A stretch of 64,000 nucleotides of DNA from Escarpia spicata (GCA_963995525.1 OZ023217.1:2014627-2078626), one strand, 5' to 3'. Counted from the first letter of the stretch, positions 49,310 to 61,013 are shown. Made by a program: numbers and translations. The notes: generated by a model not told the origin, from the letters alone.

Positions 49310-49584
49310 ACATTACATTAACGAAGCGTACGGTGTAAATGAGCAAATAGAGACTACAAATTATAGTGTATAATAAACAGGTAGATGAAACGTGGATGTA
49401 TACCCCCAGTTTTATTAAATAACTGTGAAAATGTGGGCGCTAACATGAAGGCATTATTATCGGAAGGAAGTTCTCAAGTGTGCGCGCGCACGGGTAATCG
49501 GCCCTTCCAACCGGAAGGAAGTTGTATCTACCGGAAGGAAGTTGCCTCTACCGGTAGGATGTTACTAGCATTGCGCGCGCAGAC
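49310..49584. repeat. Right subterminal region with ggaaggaagtt repeats
   Basis: Three ggaaggaagtt motifs at 49462, 49513 and 49533 and CG-alternating tgcgcgcgcac and ttgcgcgcgcag. Subterminal repeats of this kind are common near the ends of non-autonomous DNA transposons. Confidence 0.55.
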
Positions 49585-49606
49585 GTAAGACGAAATTCAA
49601 GGATGT
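49585..49606 (-). repeat. Right terminal inverted repeat
   Basis: 22-bp arm gtaagacgaaattcaaggat plus gt; the reverse complement matches the left arm at 21 of 22 positions. Confidence 0.8.
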
Positions 49607-49609
49607 AGT

Positions 49610-49800
49610 GATTTGGCTTACGCAGGGAAACGATCTAGAGGAAGACCAGCGAGACGGTGGAGAGACGACCTAGACGAGTACTGGAAGGACACCATCTGGC
49701 AGAGGATAGCGCAAGACTGGCAGATCTGGAAACGACAAGCTGAGGGTTTAGCTCAACCACTGGACACTACGGCCACACAATGATGATGATATATATATGT
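49610..49800 (+). mobile_element. RTE-like retrotransposon 3' end (C-terminal ORF2 and tail)
   Basis: Reads RGRPARRWRDDLDEYWKDTI, then WQRIAQDWQIWKRQAE and a stop at 49781 followed by tgatgatgat, the short trinucleotide-type tail usual for RTE elements. It picks up at the same codons (ttacg.agg.aaa) at which the 5' piece stops at 46251, with ~20 bp present in both pieces. It is probably the remainder of the element at 44547-46254, separated by the 3.35-kb segment, though a separate copy cannot be excluded. Confidence 0.8.
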
Positions 49801-49819
49801 ATATATACACACGCATACG

Positions 49820-49909
<90 letters not shown>

Positions 49910-49915
49910 CACACT
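49801..49915 (+). repeat. (CA)n microsatellite
   Basis: Near-pure (CA)n grown beyond the tail of the RTE-like element. Confidence 0.96.
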
Positions 49916-50284
49916 GATTGATGCGCCGTTTGACAGAATTTCTGTATTTTCAGTATTCTGGGAAAACGATGCTTTATTAAAATTATGAGTAAGTTTCACG
50001 TTGTTACGTCTGCTGCTTCTCCTCGTTTTAAAAATAATATCCTTCTGTTTGAACGAATTTCACAGTTTCAATAAACACTCGATAAAAAGCAAACATAGCA
50101 CATACAAGACCTTGATTTTGTTGTGGTTGGAATGTTGCCTCTTTCCATCCATGTTTAAACATACCATGTTTTCTTTATTACAGCCAATGGCAATTAGTGA
50201 ACGCGACATCTCTGCAACATAGTTTAACAAAATTTAATAAGAACGCTATTCGCAACAGTAGACTCCCGATGCAAGTGGGCAAGA
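49916..50284. other. Unassigned DNA, possible CR1 3'-end remnant
   Basis: 50221-50284 (tttaacaaaatttaataaga ... agactcccgatgcaagtggg) resembles, with heavy divergence, the minus-strand 3' end of the CR1 family as seen at 22752-22815. Nothing else recognised. Confidence 0.35.
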
Positions 50285-53130
50285 ACGCTATTAGCTTGTC
50301 GTGATGGCCTGTACATAGTCACCTACATGTAGTCATTAGCTTGTCATGATGGCCTGTACATAGTCACCTATATGTAGCCATTAGCTTGTCGTGATGGCCT
50401 GTACATAGTCACCTATACGTAGTCATTAGCTTGTCGTGGTGGCCTGTACATAGTCACCTATACGTAGTCATTTGCTTGTCGTGATGGTCTGTACATATTC
50501 ACCTATATGTAGCCATTAGCTTGTCGTGGTGGCCTGTACATAGTCACCTATATGTAGCCATTAGCTTGTCGTGATGGCCTGTACATAGTCACCTATATGT
50601 AGCCATTAGCTTGTCGTGATGGCCTGTACATAGTCACCTATATGTAGCCATTAGCTTGTCGTGATGGCATGTACATAGTCACCTATATGTAGCCATTAGC
50701 TTGTCGTGATGGCCTGTACATAGTCACCTACATGTAGTCATTAGCTTGTCATGATGGCCTGTACATAGTCACCTATATGTAGCCATTAGCTTGTCGTGAT
50801 GGCATGTACATAGTCACCTATATGTAGCCATTAGCTTGTCATGATGGCCTGTACATAGTCACCTATACGTAGTCATTAGCTTGTCGTGATGGCCTGTACA
50901 TAGTCACCTATATGTAGCCATTAGCTTGTCGTGATGGCATGTACATAGTCACCTATATGTAGCCATTAGCTTGTCGTGATGGCCTGTACATAGTCACCTA
51001 TACGTAGTCATTAGCTTGTCGTGATGGCCTGTACATAGTCACCTATATGTAGCCATTAGCTTGTCATGATGGCCTGTACATAGTCACCTATACGTAGTCA
51101 TTAGCTTGTCGTGATGGCCTGTACATAGTCACCTATATGTAGCCATTAGCTTGTCGTGATGGCATGTACATAGTCACCTATATGTAGCCATTAGCTTGTT
51201 ATGATGGCCTGTACATAGTTACCTATATGTAGCCATTAGCTTGTCGTGATGGTCTGTACATAGTCACCTATATGTAGCCATTAGCTTGTCGTGATGGTCT
51301 GTACATAGTTACCTATATGTAGCCATTAGCTTGTCGTGATGGCATGTACATAGTCACCTATATGTAGCCATTAGCTTGTCGTGATGGCATGTACATAGTC
51401 ACCTATACGTAGTCATTAGCTTGTCGTGGTGGCCTGTACATAGTCACCTATATGTAGCCATTAGCTTGTCGTGATGGCATGTACATAGTCACCTATATGT
51501 AGCCATTAGCTTGTCGTGATGGCATGTACATAGTCACCTATACGTAGTCATTAGCTTGTCGTGGTGGCCTGTACATAGTCACCTATATGTAGCCATTAGC
51601 TTGTCGTGATGGCATGTACATAGTCACCTATACGTAGCCATTAGCTTGTCGTGATGGCCTGTACATAGTCACCTATACGTAGTCATTAGCTTGTCGTGGT
51701 GGCCTGTACATAGTCACCTATACGTAGTCATTAGCTTGTCGTGATGGCATGTACATAGTCACCTATATGTAGCCATTAGGTTGTCGTGGTGGCCTGTACA
51801 TAGTCACCTATATGTAGCCATTAGCTTGTCGTGATGGCATGTACATAGTCACCTATATGTAGCCATTAGCTTGTCGTGATGGCATGTACATAGTCACCTA
51901 TACGTAGTCATTAGCTTGTCGTGATGGCCTGTACATAGTCACCTATATGTAGCCATTAGCTTGTCGTGGTGGCCTGTACATAGTCACCTATATGTAGCCA
52001 TTAGCTTGTTATGATGGCCTGTACATAGTTACCTATATGTAGCCATTAGCTTGTCGTGATGGCATGTACATAGTCACCTATATGTAGCCATTAGCTTGTC
52101 GTGATGGCATGTACATAGTCACCTATACGTAGTCATTAGCTTGTCGTGGTGGCCTGTACATAGTCACCTATATGTAGCCATTAGCTTGTCGTGATGGCAT
52201 GTACATAGTCACCTATACGTAGTCATTAGCTTGTTGTGATGGCCTGTACATAGTCACCTATATGTAGCCATTAGCTTGTCATGATGGCCTGTACATAGTC
52301 ACCTATACGTAGTCATTAGCTTGTCGTGATGGCCTGTACATAGTTACCTATATGTAGCCATTAGCTTGTCGTGATGGTCTGTACATAGTCACCTATATGT
52401 AGCCATTAGCTTGTCGTGATGGTCTGCACATAGTCACCTATATGTAGCCATTAGCTTGTCGTGATGGTCTGCACATAGTCACCTATATGTAGCCATTAGC
52501 TTGTCGTGATGGCCTGTACATAGTCACCTATATGTAGCCATTAGCTTGTCGTGATGGCCTGTACATAGTCACCTATATGTAGCCATTAGCTTGTCGTGGT
52601 GGCCTGCACATAGTCACCTATATGTAGCCATTAGCTTGTCGTGATGGCATGTACATAGTCACCTATATGTAGCCATTAGCTTGTCGTGATGGCCTGTACA
52701 TAGTCACCTATATGTAGCCATTAGCTTGTCGTGATGGCCTGTACATAGTCACCTATATGTAGCCATTAGCTTGTCGTGGTGGCCTGCACATAGTCACCTA
52801 TATGTAGCCATTAGCTTGTCGTGATGGCCTGTACACAGTCACCTATATGTAGCCATTATCTTGTCGCGAAGCCCTGACCATAGTCACCTGTATTTAGCCA
52901 TTAGCTTGTCGTGGTGGCCTGTACATAGTCACCTATATGTAGCCATTAGCTTGTCGTGGTGGCCTGCACATAGTCACCTATATGTAGCCATTAGCTTGTC
53001 GTGATGGCCTGTACACAGTCACCTATATGTAGCCATTATCTTGTGGCGAAGCCCTGACCATAGTCACCTGTATTTAGCCATTAGCTTGTCGTGGTGGCCT
53101 GTACATTGTCAACTACATGTAGCCAACAGC
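50285..53130 (+). repeat. 45-bp satellite array, main block (~63 units)
   Basis: Tandem 45-bp units containing attagcttgtcgtgatggcc and tgtacatagtcacctatatg. Variants (acgtagtc/atgtagcc, ggtgg/gatgg, catgtac/cctgtac) recur in blocks. 52783-52962 and 52963-53142 repeat a four-unit (180-bp) block that includes the aberrant ttgtcgcgaagccctgacca unit, one base changed. The main block has frequent stops on the + strand and encodes nothing. Confidence 0.96.
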
Positions 53131-53770
53131 TAGTCTAGCCATTGAATTGTTGTGAGGCCCTGTAAATGGTCACTTATATGTAGCTATTGCATTGTTGTGA
53201 GGCCATGTACATGGTCACTTATATGTAGCTATTGCATTGTTGTGTGGCCCTGTACATGGCCACTTATATGTAGCTATTGCATTGTTGTGTGGCCCTGTAC
53301 ATGGCCACTTATATGTAGCTTGTACATTGTCACTTATATGTGGCCATTAGATTGTCGCCAGGCCCTGTACATGGTCAGTTAAATGTAGCCATCGCTTTGT
53401 TGTGAGGCCCTGTACATGGCCACTTATATGTAGCTATTGCATTGTTGTGAGGCCCTGTACATGGCCACTTATATGTAGCTATTGCATTGTTGTGAGGCCC
53501 TGTACATTGTCACTTATGTGTAGCTATTGAACTATTGTGAGGCCCTGTACATGGTCACTTATGTGTAACTATTGGATTGTAGTGAGGCCTTGTACATTGT
53601 CACTTATATGTGGCCATTACATGGTCACTTATGTGTAGCCACTGTATTGTCGTCAGGTCCTGTACATGGTCACTTATGTGTAACAACTGTATTGTCGTCA
53701 GGTCCTGTAAATGGTCACTTATGTGTAGCAATTGTACTGTCGTCAGGTCGTGTACATGCTCACCTATAAA
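53131..53770 (+). repeat. 45-bp satellite, diverged edge block (~14 units)
   Basis: Same 45-bp period, but units read attgcattgttgtgaggccc and tgtacatggtcacttatatg, clearly diverged from the main block. Satellite edges usually carry older, less homogenised units, which fits. Confidence 0.92.
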
Positions 53771-53772
53771 AT

Positions 53773-54544
<772 letters not shown>

Positions 54545-56660
54545 ATAACACTCATGATAATAATAATAATAATAAGATAACTTCTATTGCGCCTAAATCC
54601 TTGGAAACCAAGCTCAGAGGCGCATCAAAACAAAAGGGTTGGTCAATCTCAAAGTCCATAAGTAGTTTTCCAGTTGTCAACAGATGGGTCAAGGCGCTAG
54701 GGAGCTAAGGTGGATAAGCAAGGTTGTAAAGATACGTTTTTAAATGACGACGGAATTTTGTAATATTTTCAACTGATCTAACACTAAGAGGAAGCATATT
54801 CCAAAGAGTTGGTGCAGCAACAGAAAAAGCCCTAGTTCCAATGTTAGTGTTGGCTCTAGGAACAAAAAGTAGGTCAGAACTAGATGATCGAAGCTGGATA
54901 GATTTTCTTACAGGAGTAAGCAATAAATGCAAATAAGATGGTTGCTTATTGGACAGTGCCTGATAAGTAATGGTACAGATCTTAAAAATTATACGATATC
55001 GTACAGGAAGCCAATGTAAAGACTTCAAAAGTGGCACAGAGCGAGAAAAACGAGGAGATCTTGTAACTACTCTTGCTAGACAATTTTGGACACGCTGAAG
55101 TTTTGTGATATCCTTGCTAGCGATATTATAAAGGAGGGAATTGCAATAGTCAATTCTGCTGCTAACAAGCGCTGTTGCAATAGTCTTAGCAACAGAAAAT
55201 GACATATACCGGCGAATACGGCGAAGAATACGAATATGATAAAAACAGCAGCGACATGTTTGAGATATATGTTGTCGGAAATTGAAGTTTCTATCAAAGA
55301 TTACTCCTAGATTACGCACCGAGGTTGCTGGCGTGATGTACTGATTCAAAATACGCGTAGGGAAAAAACCATCCAGTTTACAACGCTGCATTCGAGTACC
55401 AATAATGATCAATTCAGTTTTATTTGCATTTAATTTCAACTTGCTGTCAGTCATCCAATGGAAGATATCTTGAAGGCAATCACTAAGTTGGTTAAGGGAG
55501 CGATTTGTATCCGGGGTAGCCAACGAAATATAAATCTGAGTGTCATCAGCATAAAGATGATGATCTAAGTTATGTTTTTGTATAACAGAGCTTAGTGGCG
55601 TGGTGTAAAGAGTAAAAAGCAAAGGCCCAAGAACAGAACCCTGGGGAACACCAAATAAAGCCGGCAGTGCAGCTGAAAAGCAGTTCTCAATCTTTATAGT
55701 TTGGTATCTATCAGTTAGATACGAAGAAAACCAGCTTAGAGCTGTGCCAGATATGCCGTACCACTTTAATAGGCGTTCAATGAGAATGCTGTGATCAATC
55801 GTGTCAAACGCGGCAGAGAGATCTAGTAAGGTAAGTGCAGTCACTTTACCATTATTAATGTTCAAGGTAATGTCATTATGAACCTTTAAAAGGGCAGTCT
55901 CTGTTGAATGAAACTGCTTATATGCTGATTGTGACACATTAGTTAACACATTTGTGCTAATTTGAGACCTTAGACGACTTGCTACAACCTTTTCTAGTAT
56001 TTTGGAAATGAAGCTGAGATTAGAAATAGGTCTATAACTGTTTAGGTCTTGCTTAGGCAGAGATGACTTCTTAAGAAGTGGTGTGACATGGGCGTATTTA
56101 AAATCATCAGGAAAACAGCCAGAGCAAAGTGATGCATTTATAATATTTGTTATAGGTCCAATTAGTGTATCGAGACATGCTTTTAGCAGCATTGTTGGAA
56201 ATGGATCAAGTGCACAAGATTTATTTGGGGAGGACATAATTATTTTCCTAACTTCATCAACTGTTGCAGGTTCAAATGATACAAGTTGAGAATTTACTTG
56301 TGGAAAGTCCACACTGACATTACTTATATTATGATGTGGGAAAGCAGAACGAATGATACTGATTTTATTCTTGAAGTGACTAGAGAACGAATCACATAGA
56401 GAGTTAATTGACATATGATCAGGTAACGATGGAGTAGGCCGTCTGTGTAGAATGTTATTGATGCAGTTCCATAACTGACGCGGATTATCAGACTTATTTA
56501 TGACCATATCTGTAAAATAATCTGATTTAGCTTTAGCCATTTGTCTGTTACAGAGGTGACATTGCTTAGAATAACGCGATCTATCTAATGGCGAGCGTGA
56601 TTTGCGCCATACACGCTCTAAATAACGACGACCATATGTAAAACGTATCAATTGATGACT
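54545..56660 (-). mobile_element. L2/CR1-clade non-LTR retrotransposon, 5'-truncated, RT ORF intact
   Basis: The element lies on the minus strand. Its ORF is followed by a ~150-bp 3' UTR containing gcgcctctgagcttggtttc and aaggatttaggcgcaataga, ending in (TTA)n at about 54560. The 5' end stops at about 56660 upstream of the RT, so the endonuclease domain is missing, as expected of a 5'-truncated insertion. The absence of stops and frameshifts marks it as the youngest LINE in the window. Confidence 0.92.
54705..56651 (-). CDS. Retrotransposon reverse transcriptase (endonuclease missing)
   Basis: 648 uninterrupted codons encode the RT part of an L2/CR1-clade ORF2 protein, which normally copies element RNA at a nicked chromosomal target. 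By rough count, motifs include CALDPFPTMLLKA near residue 150, NSYRPISNLSFISKILEKV near 205-222, motif A TLLDLSAAFDTIDHS near 275-288 (catalytic Asp), motif B FGVPQGSVLGPLLF near 334-346 and motif C LYADDTQIYI near 367-376 (catalytic Asp pair). The C-terminal region has SVRNLGVIFD, LHWLPVRYRI and WNMLPLSVRSVENI. The start Met is simply the first in frame of a truncated copy, not a natural start; the N-terminal AP-endonuclease is absent, so it could not retrotranspose itself. A decayed relative sits at 31545-32430. Confidence 0.93.
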   Translation of the reverse strand: MIRFTYGRRYLERVWRKSRSPLDRSRYSKQCHLCNRQMAKAKSDYFTDMVINKSDNPRQLWNCINNILHRRPTPSLPDHMSINSLCDSFSSHFKNKISIIRSAFPHHNISNVSVDFPQVNSQLVSFEPATVDEVRKIIMSSPNKSCALDPFPTMLLKACLDTLIGPITNIINASLCSGCFPDDFKYAHVTPLLKKSSLPKQDLNSYRPISNLSFISKILEKVVASRLRSQISTNVLTNVSQSAYKQFHSTETALLKVHNDITLNINNGKVTALTLLDLSAAFDTIDHSILIERLLKWYGISGTALSWFSSYLTDRYQTIKIENCFSAALPALFGVPQGSVLGPLLFTLYTTPLSSVIQKHNLDHHLYADDTQIYISLATPDTNRSLNQLSDCLQDIFHWMTDSKLKLNANKTELIIIGTRMQRCKLDGFFPTRILNQYITPATSVRNLGVIFDRNFNFRQHISQTCRCCFYHIRILRRIRRYMSFSVAKTIATALVSSRIDYCNSLLYNIASKDITKLQRVQNCLARVVTRSPRFSRSVPLLKSLHWLPVRYRIIFKICTITYQALSNKQPSYLHLLLTPVRKSIQLRSSSSDLLFVPRANTNIGTRAFSVAAPTLWNMLPLSVRSVENITKFRRHLKTYLYNLAYPP

Positions 56661-57154
56661 GCAGTAAACTGGCCGGATAACACTATGTCAAATACAATAA
56701 AGCATAATTTATTCACTAAAACGAAATTATAGAACAACAATTACAATGATCTACAATTACTTAATTATTTAACTGTTCATCTATTTAATGAATTATTGAA
56801 AGCCAGGTTAATTCCTGTTCGATAATACACAATCATTAAACATTTCATACATGAAAAACTTAGTACAAGAAAAAGGGAAACAGAAAAAAGTTTCTGAGGA
56901 GAGATACATCGCACTAAAGTGGTCGAACGTATAGGCATAGTTTATATTATAATGTGTCGTTAAAAATATAAAATGAAAACGACGCAAACTAGTGTCTAGA
57001 TGAACACGTTTTGAAAAAAACAATTGCTTCAAGAGGAGATAACGCGCTGCGGCGTTGGTCGAACAATATTTACACAATTGTTCATCGAAAACAACACCCC
57101 AATATGGCAAGTGGACTTTGGCTTATGGAGAGGACAACTTGTTTCCATCTGTGA
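56661..57154. other. Unassigned intronic DNA
   Basis: AT-rich; no gene or element recognised. Confidence 0.5.
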
Positions 57155-57600
57155 GTAACCAGCCCTTTTGGGGTGTTTGTTAATTATGTTTCTAAACAAC
57201 AGTGTGGGCATCAAGTCGTTGTTGTGGAGGGCTACGTTGCAGTAGCAAGAGCATCGGACTCCCTGTCGAGAGAACCAGGGTTCGAAGCGCTCTCAGCAGT
57301 CCTAATGACTGGATACTGCGCTGTATAAGAACTTACTTTTACTTTAAACATAGTCAGACTGCTAGCACCGATAGGCCCTATAAGCACACTTGATAATTAA
57401 AGTTGTTCCTTTGGTTGATTGTCCTCTGTGAGAATGAATACTTTCTGATAACCGATCTACAATACTGCACAACTGTCATAACTTATTCTTGTCTACAGTT
57501 CTTCTGCCTTCCTTTGAGAACAAAATTATATTCATATTTTCATACCTATTCAATTTTGTACACACTCATATAGCATGGATCCACGATTGAGATTCGAGGT
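57155..57600 (-). mobile_element. Old CR1 3' fragment (copy D) split by a SINE
   Basis: 57155-57205 (accagcccttttggggtgtt .. tttctaaac) and 57343-57600 (gctagcaccgat, gtcctctgtgagaatgaata, ctgccttcctttgagaacaa, ttcatattttcatac) align in order with 22858-23110 of CR1 copy B on the same strand, with strong divergence. It is an ancient copy of the C-terminal RT region. Confidence 0.7.
57227..57345 (+). mobile_element. tRNA-derived SINE
   Basis: A tRNA-like head carries an A-box-like tacgttgcagtagcaagagc (57234-57253) and a B-box ggttcgaagc (57280-57289). It is followed by agcagtcctaatgactggat and actgcgctgtataagaactt, a tail shared with 10690-10750. RNA polymerase III would use the internal boxes; mobilisation would rely on a LINE with a matching 3' tail. 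It splits CR1 copy D. Confidence 0.75.
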
Positions 57601-58192
57601 GGAGTAGACGTCTAAATCAGCCATTGTATGACTAACGTCAGTGAGAGATGATATTGCCCGCGTACGAGTGTTTGTCTTTGATAAATGTAAAGGTAACTGA
57701 CCAAAAGTGCGCCTTTACATCTCGAAAATTCCTATCTTACTTCGTTAAGTTGTATCACAATTACATACAAAACTTATATCATCTTAATTCACTGTCTTGT
57801 ATTCATGGTTAATTCAGAAACATTTCTTTTGCGCTTCAGAAGAGGACGGTAACGGCGGTTCGTGATAGTTACGTCACTTCCTGGTAACACGCGTTTCTCC
57901 GGTGAACTGCCCGCCGCGCGGCGCCACTGCTAATCACCTCTGCTAAATACCCTCCCTCAAAAGCAGTGGCCTTGACACCATCAGAGGTTTTATAGGAGAG
58001 GTTTTATGCTGGCCGACCCGAAGGCTTAACCGGTTCGTTTACGACGCCTGTGACTATATGGACTCTCAGTTCTGGGATCAGCTTAATCGTATTCATCTGT
58101 ATTCTTGTTAACGTATGTATGTCCTTCCCATGTCATGAACTCCAAGCTCATATACATTATTCTCAATGATGCTCAACTACTGCTTTATAAAA
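57601..58192. other. Unassigned DNA with a CpG-rich patch
   Basis: 57840-58040 is relatively CpG-rich (gaactgcccgccgcgcggcg). No gene recognised. Confidence 0.45.
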
Positions 58193-58262
58193 TGTGTGTG
58201 TGTGTGTGTGTGCGCGCGCGCGCGTGCGTGCGTGCGTGCGTGCGTACGTGCGTGTGTGTACG
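58193..58262 (+). repeat. (TG)n(CG)n(TGCG)n Z-DNA-prone tract
   Basis: tgtgtgtg passing into cgcgcgcgcg and then tgcgtgcg, an alternating purine-pyrimidine tract. Confidence 0.93.
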
Positions 58263-59560
58263 TCTCCTAATCAATTAAAGTATTTGAAACGGCTAAGCAA
58301 CATCCAATTTTAAATGTCCCCATGTATACTTCTGTGTAGGTCGTTCATAGCAGATACAACAGCCAACGCATCATAGATGACAACGTTCTTTGCCTTCATT
58401 CTATCCTGATCCTCCATGCGGCCTGAAGACTCCACCAGGTACTACGGAATGACTAGACGCTCTGAGCGCCAGCAACAATTATCACAACCTCCGAGATTCA
58501 CAGCTCGGCAAGTACCACTAATCCAGCACGGCGTGAAGCCTTAGTAGGCTCGCCGTCCCCCGGGGAGCGGGCCGGGCCGAGACACGGTCCCCACTAAGTG
58601 CTGGGTGTCGTCAGAGCCGGGAAGAAGACGTCTCCAGCGTATTGCGCTATTCTACGGACCGAGGAAGCGGCGAGGCCTCTGACAGCGATATAATGAAGAG
58701 TGTCGTAAGCAGCCCAGCGGGCCCATTACCAAAACGGTTAATCAAATTAGATTAGCAATATATCATCAAAGAACGCTGCCGCTGACGGATTCACCGTGAA
58801 CAGGGAGGGATCGTCCCACCACACAAAACAGAAAGCGATTCTATAGTCGTGCGATGAAGTCGTGCTGTCGCGGTGGGAGGTAACGGCGAGATACCTCGCG
58901 CGGGCGACTGCATGGGCGGTATCTGTCTCTTTGTTTACGGCGACTTCGCATGCCGGTTGTCACAAATAGAACGTGTCAATGCGTCTGAGAGTTACTCAAC
59001 TGCAGCCGGAAGTCTGCCAAGTGCTGGCCATAGTCAACGGACACGACCCTCGCGTCGTCTGTTGACGTCCGCAAGCTTCCGTCAGCCTCGTGCGCCGAGC
59101 TGGCCTCGTCCGTCGTGGACCGCTAAAGAGCCGTGATTAGGACGGTGATTACGCTTGGCAATCGGCAGGCCGCCAATGGTCAACAACCGTTAGAACAAAG
59201 GGAGACGACCTGTAGCGGGCTTCTTGGATACCTGATGCCGCATCTACTGTCTACAGCGATAACAGCGATAGTCTGGGACAAGAGGAGACAATGCATATCG
59301 CGCTGGAGGAGAATCCGCTCAAAAGCGAAACAAGTTAGCCACAGGTGGCCAATTAGTTGATGGACACGGACACGGGTCGGGGATTCACACGGGCCACACG
59401 TATGTGATACAACTCATGCGCAACGAATCGGTTTGCGTCGGTCCAACTTTCTCAAAAGACAAACATGAACATGAATACCACCGCCACAACTCATGTATAG
59501 GGTTAGGGGTTATGGTTAACGGAAACATTGTATTTACATTTTATGGTATGATGAAGTGAC
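58263..59560. other. CpG-rich non-repetitive DNA
   Basis: 58400-59400 is the longest relatively CpG-rich, repeat-free segment in the window (e.g. cccccggggagcgggccggg at 58557-58576). No exon with convincing splice sites or domain signature was seen. It is a plausible regulatory or promoter region. Confidence 0.45.
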
Positions 59561-59562
59561 AG

Positions 59563-59600
<38 letters not shown>
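59561..59600. repeat. (TA)n microsatellite
   Basis: Near-pure (TA)n (from 59571) that ends at the base before the hairpin. Confidence 0.95.
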
Positions 59601-59601
<1 letters not shown>

Positions 59602-59603
<2 letters not shown>

Positions 59604-59680
59604 CTCGCAATGTAATGTGACACACAGGCCCTATACAGCAATACTGTATAGGGCCTGTGTGTCACATTACATTGCGAGAT
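59602..59680. repeat. Perfect 37-bp inverted repeat (hairpin, 5-base loop)
   Basis: The left arm 59602-59638 (starts atctcgcaatgtaatgtgac) and right arm 59644-59680 (ends cacattacattgcgagat) are perfectly complementary, with loop caata. Symmetry stops immediately on both sides. Neither arm was noticed elsewhere in the window. Confidence 0.97.
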
Positions 59681-60916
59681 TCCGCGCGAGTGGAGCCGAC
59701 TGGTGACACGCACAATTGTTGCTCACTGATTTTAGCATTACGGAAGCCAGGAGACAGTTGTTGACGTTTAATTTATTGGTTTATTGTAGATTAGTTAATT
59801 GTGTGTCAATTCAGTTTTATATGAATTATATATGAGGTCATGACGACGGTCATATACTGAAATTTGTTTTGATCCCAAATTGTTTTCGTCTAAATTAAAT
59901 AGATAATAATATTTAGTTAACGTTACAAGAACCAGTATATATTAAAACATGAAATATAACATATGGATCACATAACATGATTAACAATTATGTAAGAAAT
60001 TTGAGTTAAAACAATGGATTATCGCTTGTCATAAAAACCGCGAATGTTAACATTTTACAAGTTGTTATTTCAAAACTGTTCGGTAACGATTTATGTCTGA
60101 AAAGTTGCCTAAATGCACACAATCAACAACAAGTATGCATTAGTTCAATAACATGTCGTACTGGGCGAAAGAATGCATAGTTGTTATTGTCAAAAAAGTC
60201 GCCACCATGGCTCGTCAAATCATGATAACAATTCGATTAAGGTGCACGATTTTCACGAACATTCTTAAAGGCAACATTTTCCCCACTACTTCAACTTGTG
60301 ATCATCTGTCGGAAACTAGAAAAAAAGAACACGATTTGGAAAAACTCCGATGGTTACAGCCAAAACACAAAACATATTCCCATTATTTAAGCTGGCGTAG
60401 ATGGAGTCGATGTCGCCAGATGTCTCCAGATCGAAAACGAGGCGCGAGACTTACAGGCTCTATTAGTTTATAAAATATTATCCCAGAGTCGGAATCACAC
60501 TTACTGGGATATAATATTACGTTATTATATCCCAATATTTCTTCCGTCGTTATTATTATGATGATAATATAGAGGGGGCTAAACGTCTTCAGCCGTTTCC
60601 GCTGACACTTGTTTCGGCCACATCGAAATTACTGTAATAGTTTGTCCGCTGATTTCACACAAAAAACTAAATAATACATTTGCACATCGAGTTATAATAT
60701 CATAGTCGAAAGGGTATACAGGTTCAATGCTTGCGAAATTTGTCTTAAACGAGATTGACATTCTGGCAGCAGACATTTTTAAAATGTATTTCTAAACTGT
60801 TACTGAGACTTTTATTGCAAAATGTAAAACATTGTAGTCTTCGTGCACATTGCAGAGTTCATACACAGACTATATATGGAGACACAACATATTTGACTGT
60901 CCGTTCGTTAACCTAT
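59681..60916. other. Unassigned intronic DNA
   Basis: AT-rich; an ORF start in good context (gccaccatgg at 60200) leads to 88 codons without any recognisable domain and is not called as a gene. A second palindromic-looking patch (gggatataatattacgttattatatccc, 60507-60534) is a short AT-rich hairpin. Confidence 0.5.
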
Positions 60917-61013
60917 GGGTCGGTCGGTCGGTCGGTCGGTCGGTCGGTCGGTCGGTCCGTCCGTCCGTCCGTCCGTCCGTCCGTCCGTCCGTCCGTCCGT
61001 CCGTCCGTTCGTG
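60917..61013 (+). repeat. (GGTC)n(CGTC)n compound tetranucleotide repeat
   Basis: About ten ggtc copies pass by a single-base change into about thirteen ccgt copies. RSVGRSVG/RPSVRPSV frames are artefacts. Confidence 0.96.

Larger units (their letters stand above)
46255..49606. mobile_element. Candidate TIR-bounded DNA element (3.35 kb) between the two RTE pieces
   Basis: 46255-46276 and 49585-49606 are inverted repeats with 21 of 22 positions matching (acatccttgaattt[a/c]gtcttac). The interior holds no transposase. It contains a 133-bp array, shorter duplications, a tRNA-like element and a Jockey-superfamily RT fragment. The right subterminal part has three ggaaggaagtt repeats (49461-49545) and the left has ggaagcggaa repeats. 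No exact target duplication is adjacent to the ends, so a transposon is inferred from the inverted ends and their position alone. Confidence 0.5.

Noticed and set aside
57202..57393. Functional tRNA gene at 57227-57300
   Set aside because: B-box is good, but stems pair poorly and a SINE tail follows; it is a tRNA-derived SINE head.
58873..59360. Two adjacent ORFs in CpG-rich DNA
   Set aside because: Compositional: low stop frequency in GC-rich DNA, no domain, and both lack family-like features.
59602..59680. miRNA gene
   Set aside because: Perfect complementarity along 37 bp with a 5-base loop is atypical of animal pre-miRNAs; kept as an unexplained hairpin.
60153..60473. ORF with a strong gccaccatgg start
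   Set aside because: No recognisable domain, AT-rich surroundings, no splice or polyA context seen; a chance Kozak match is likely.
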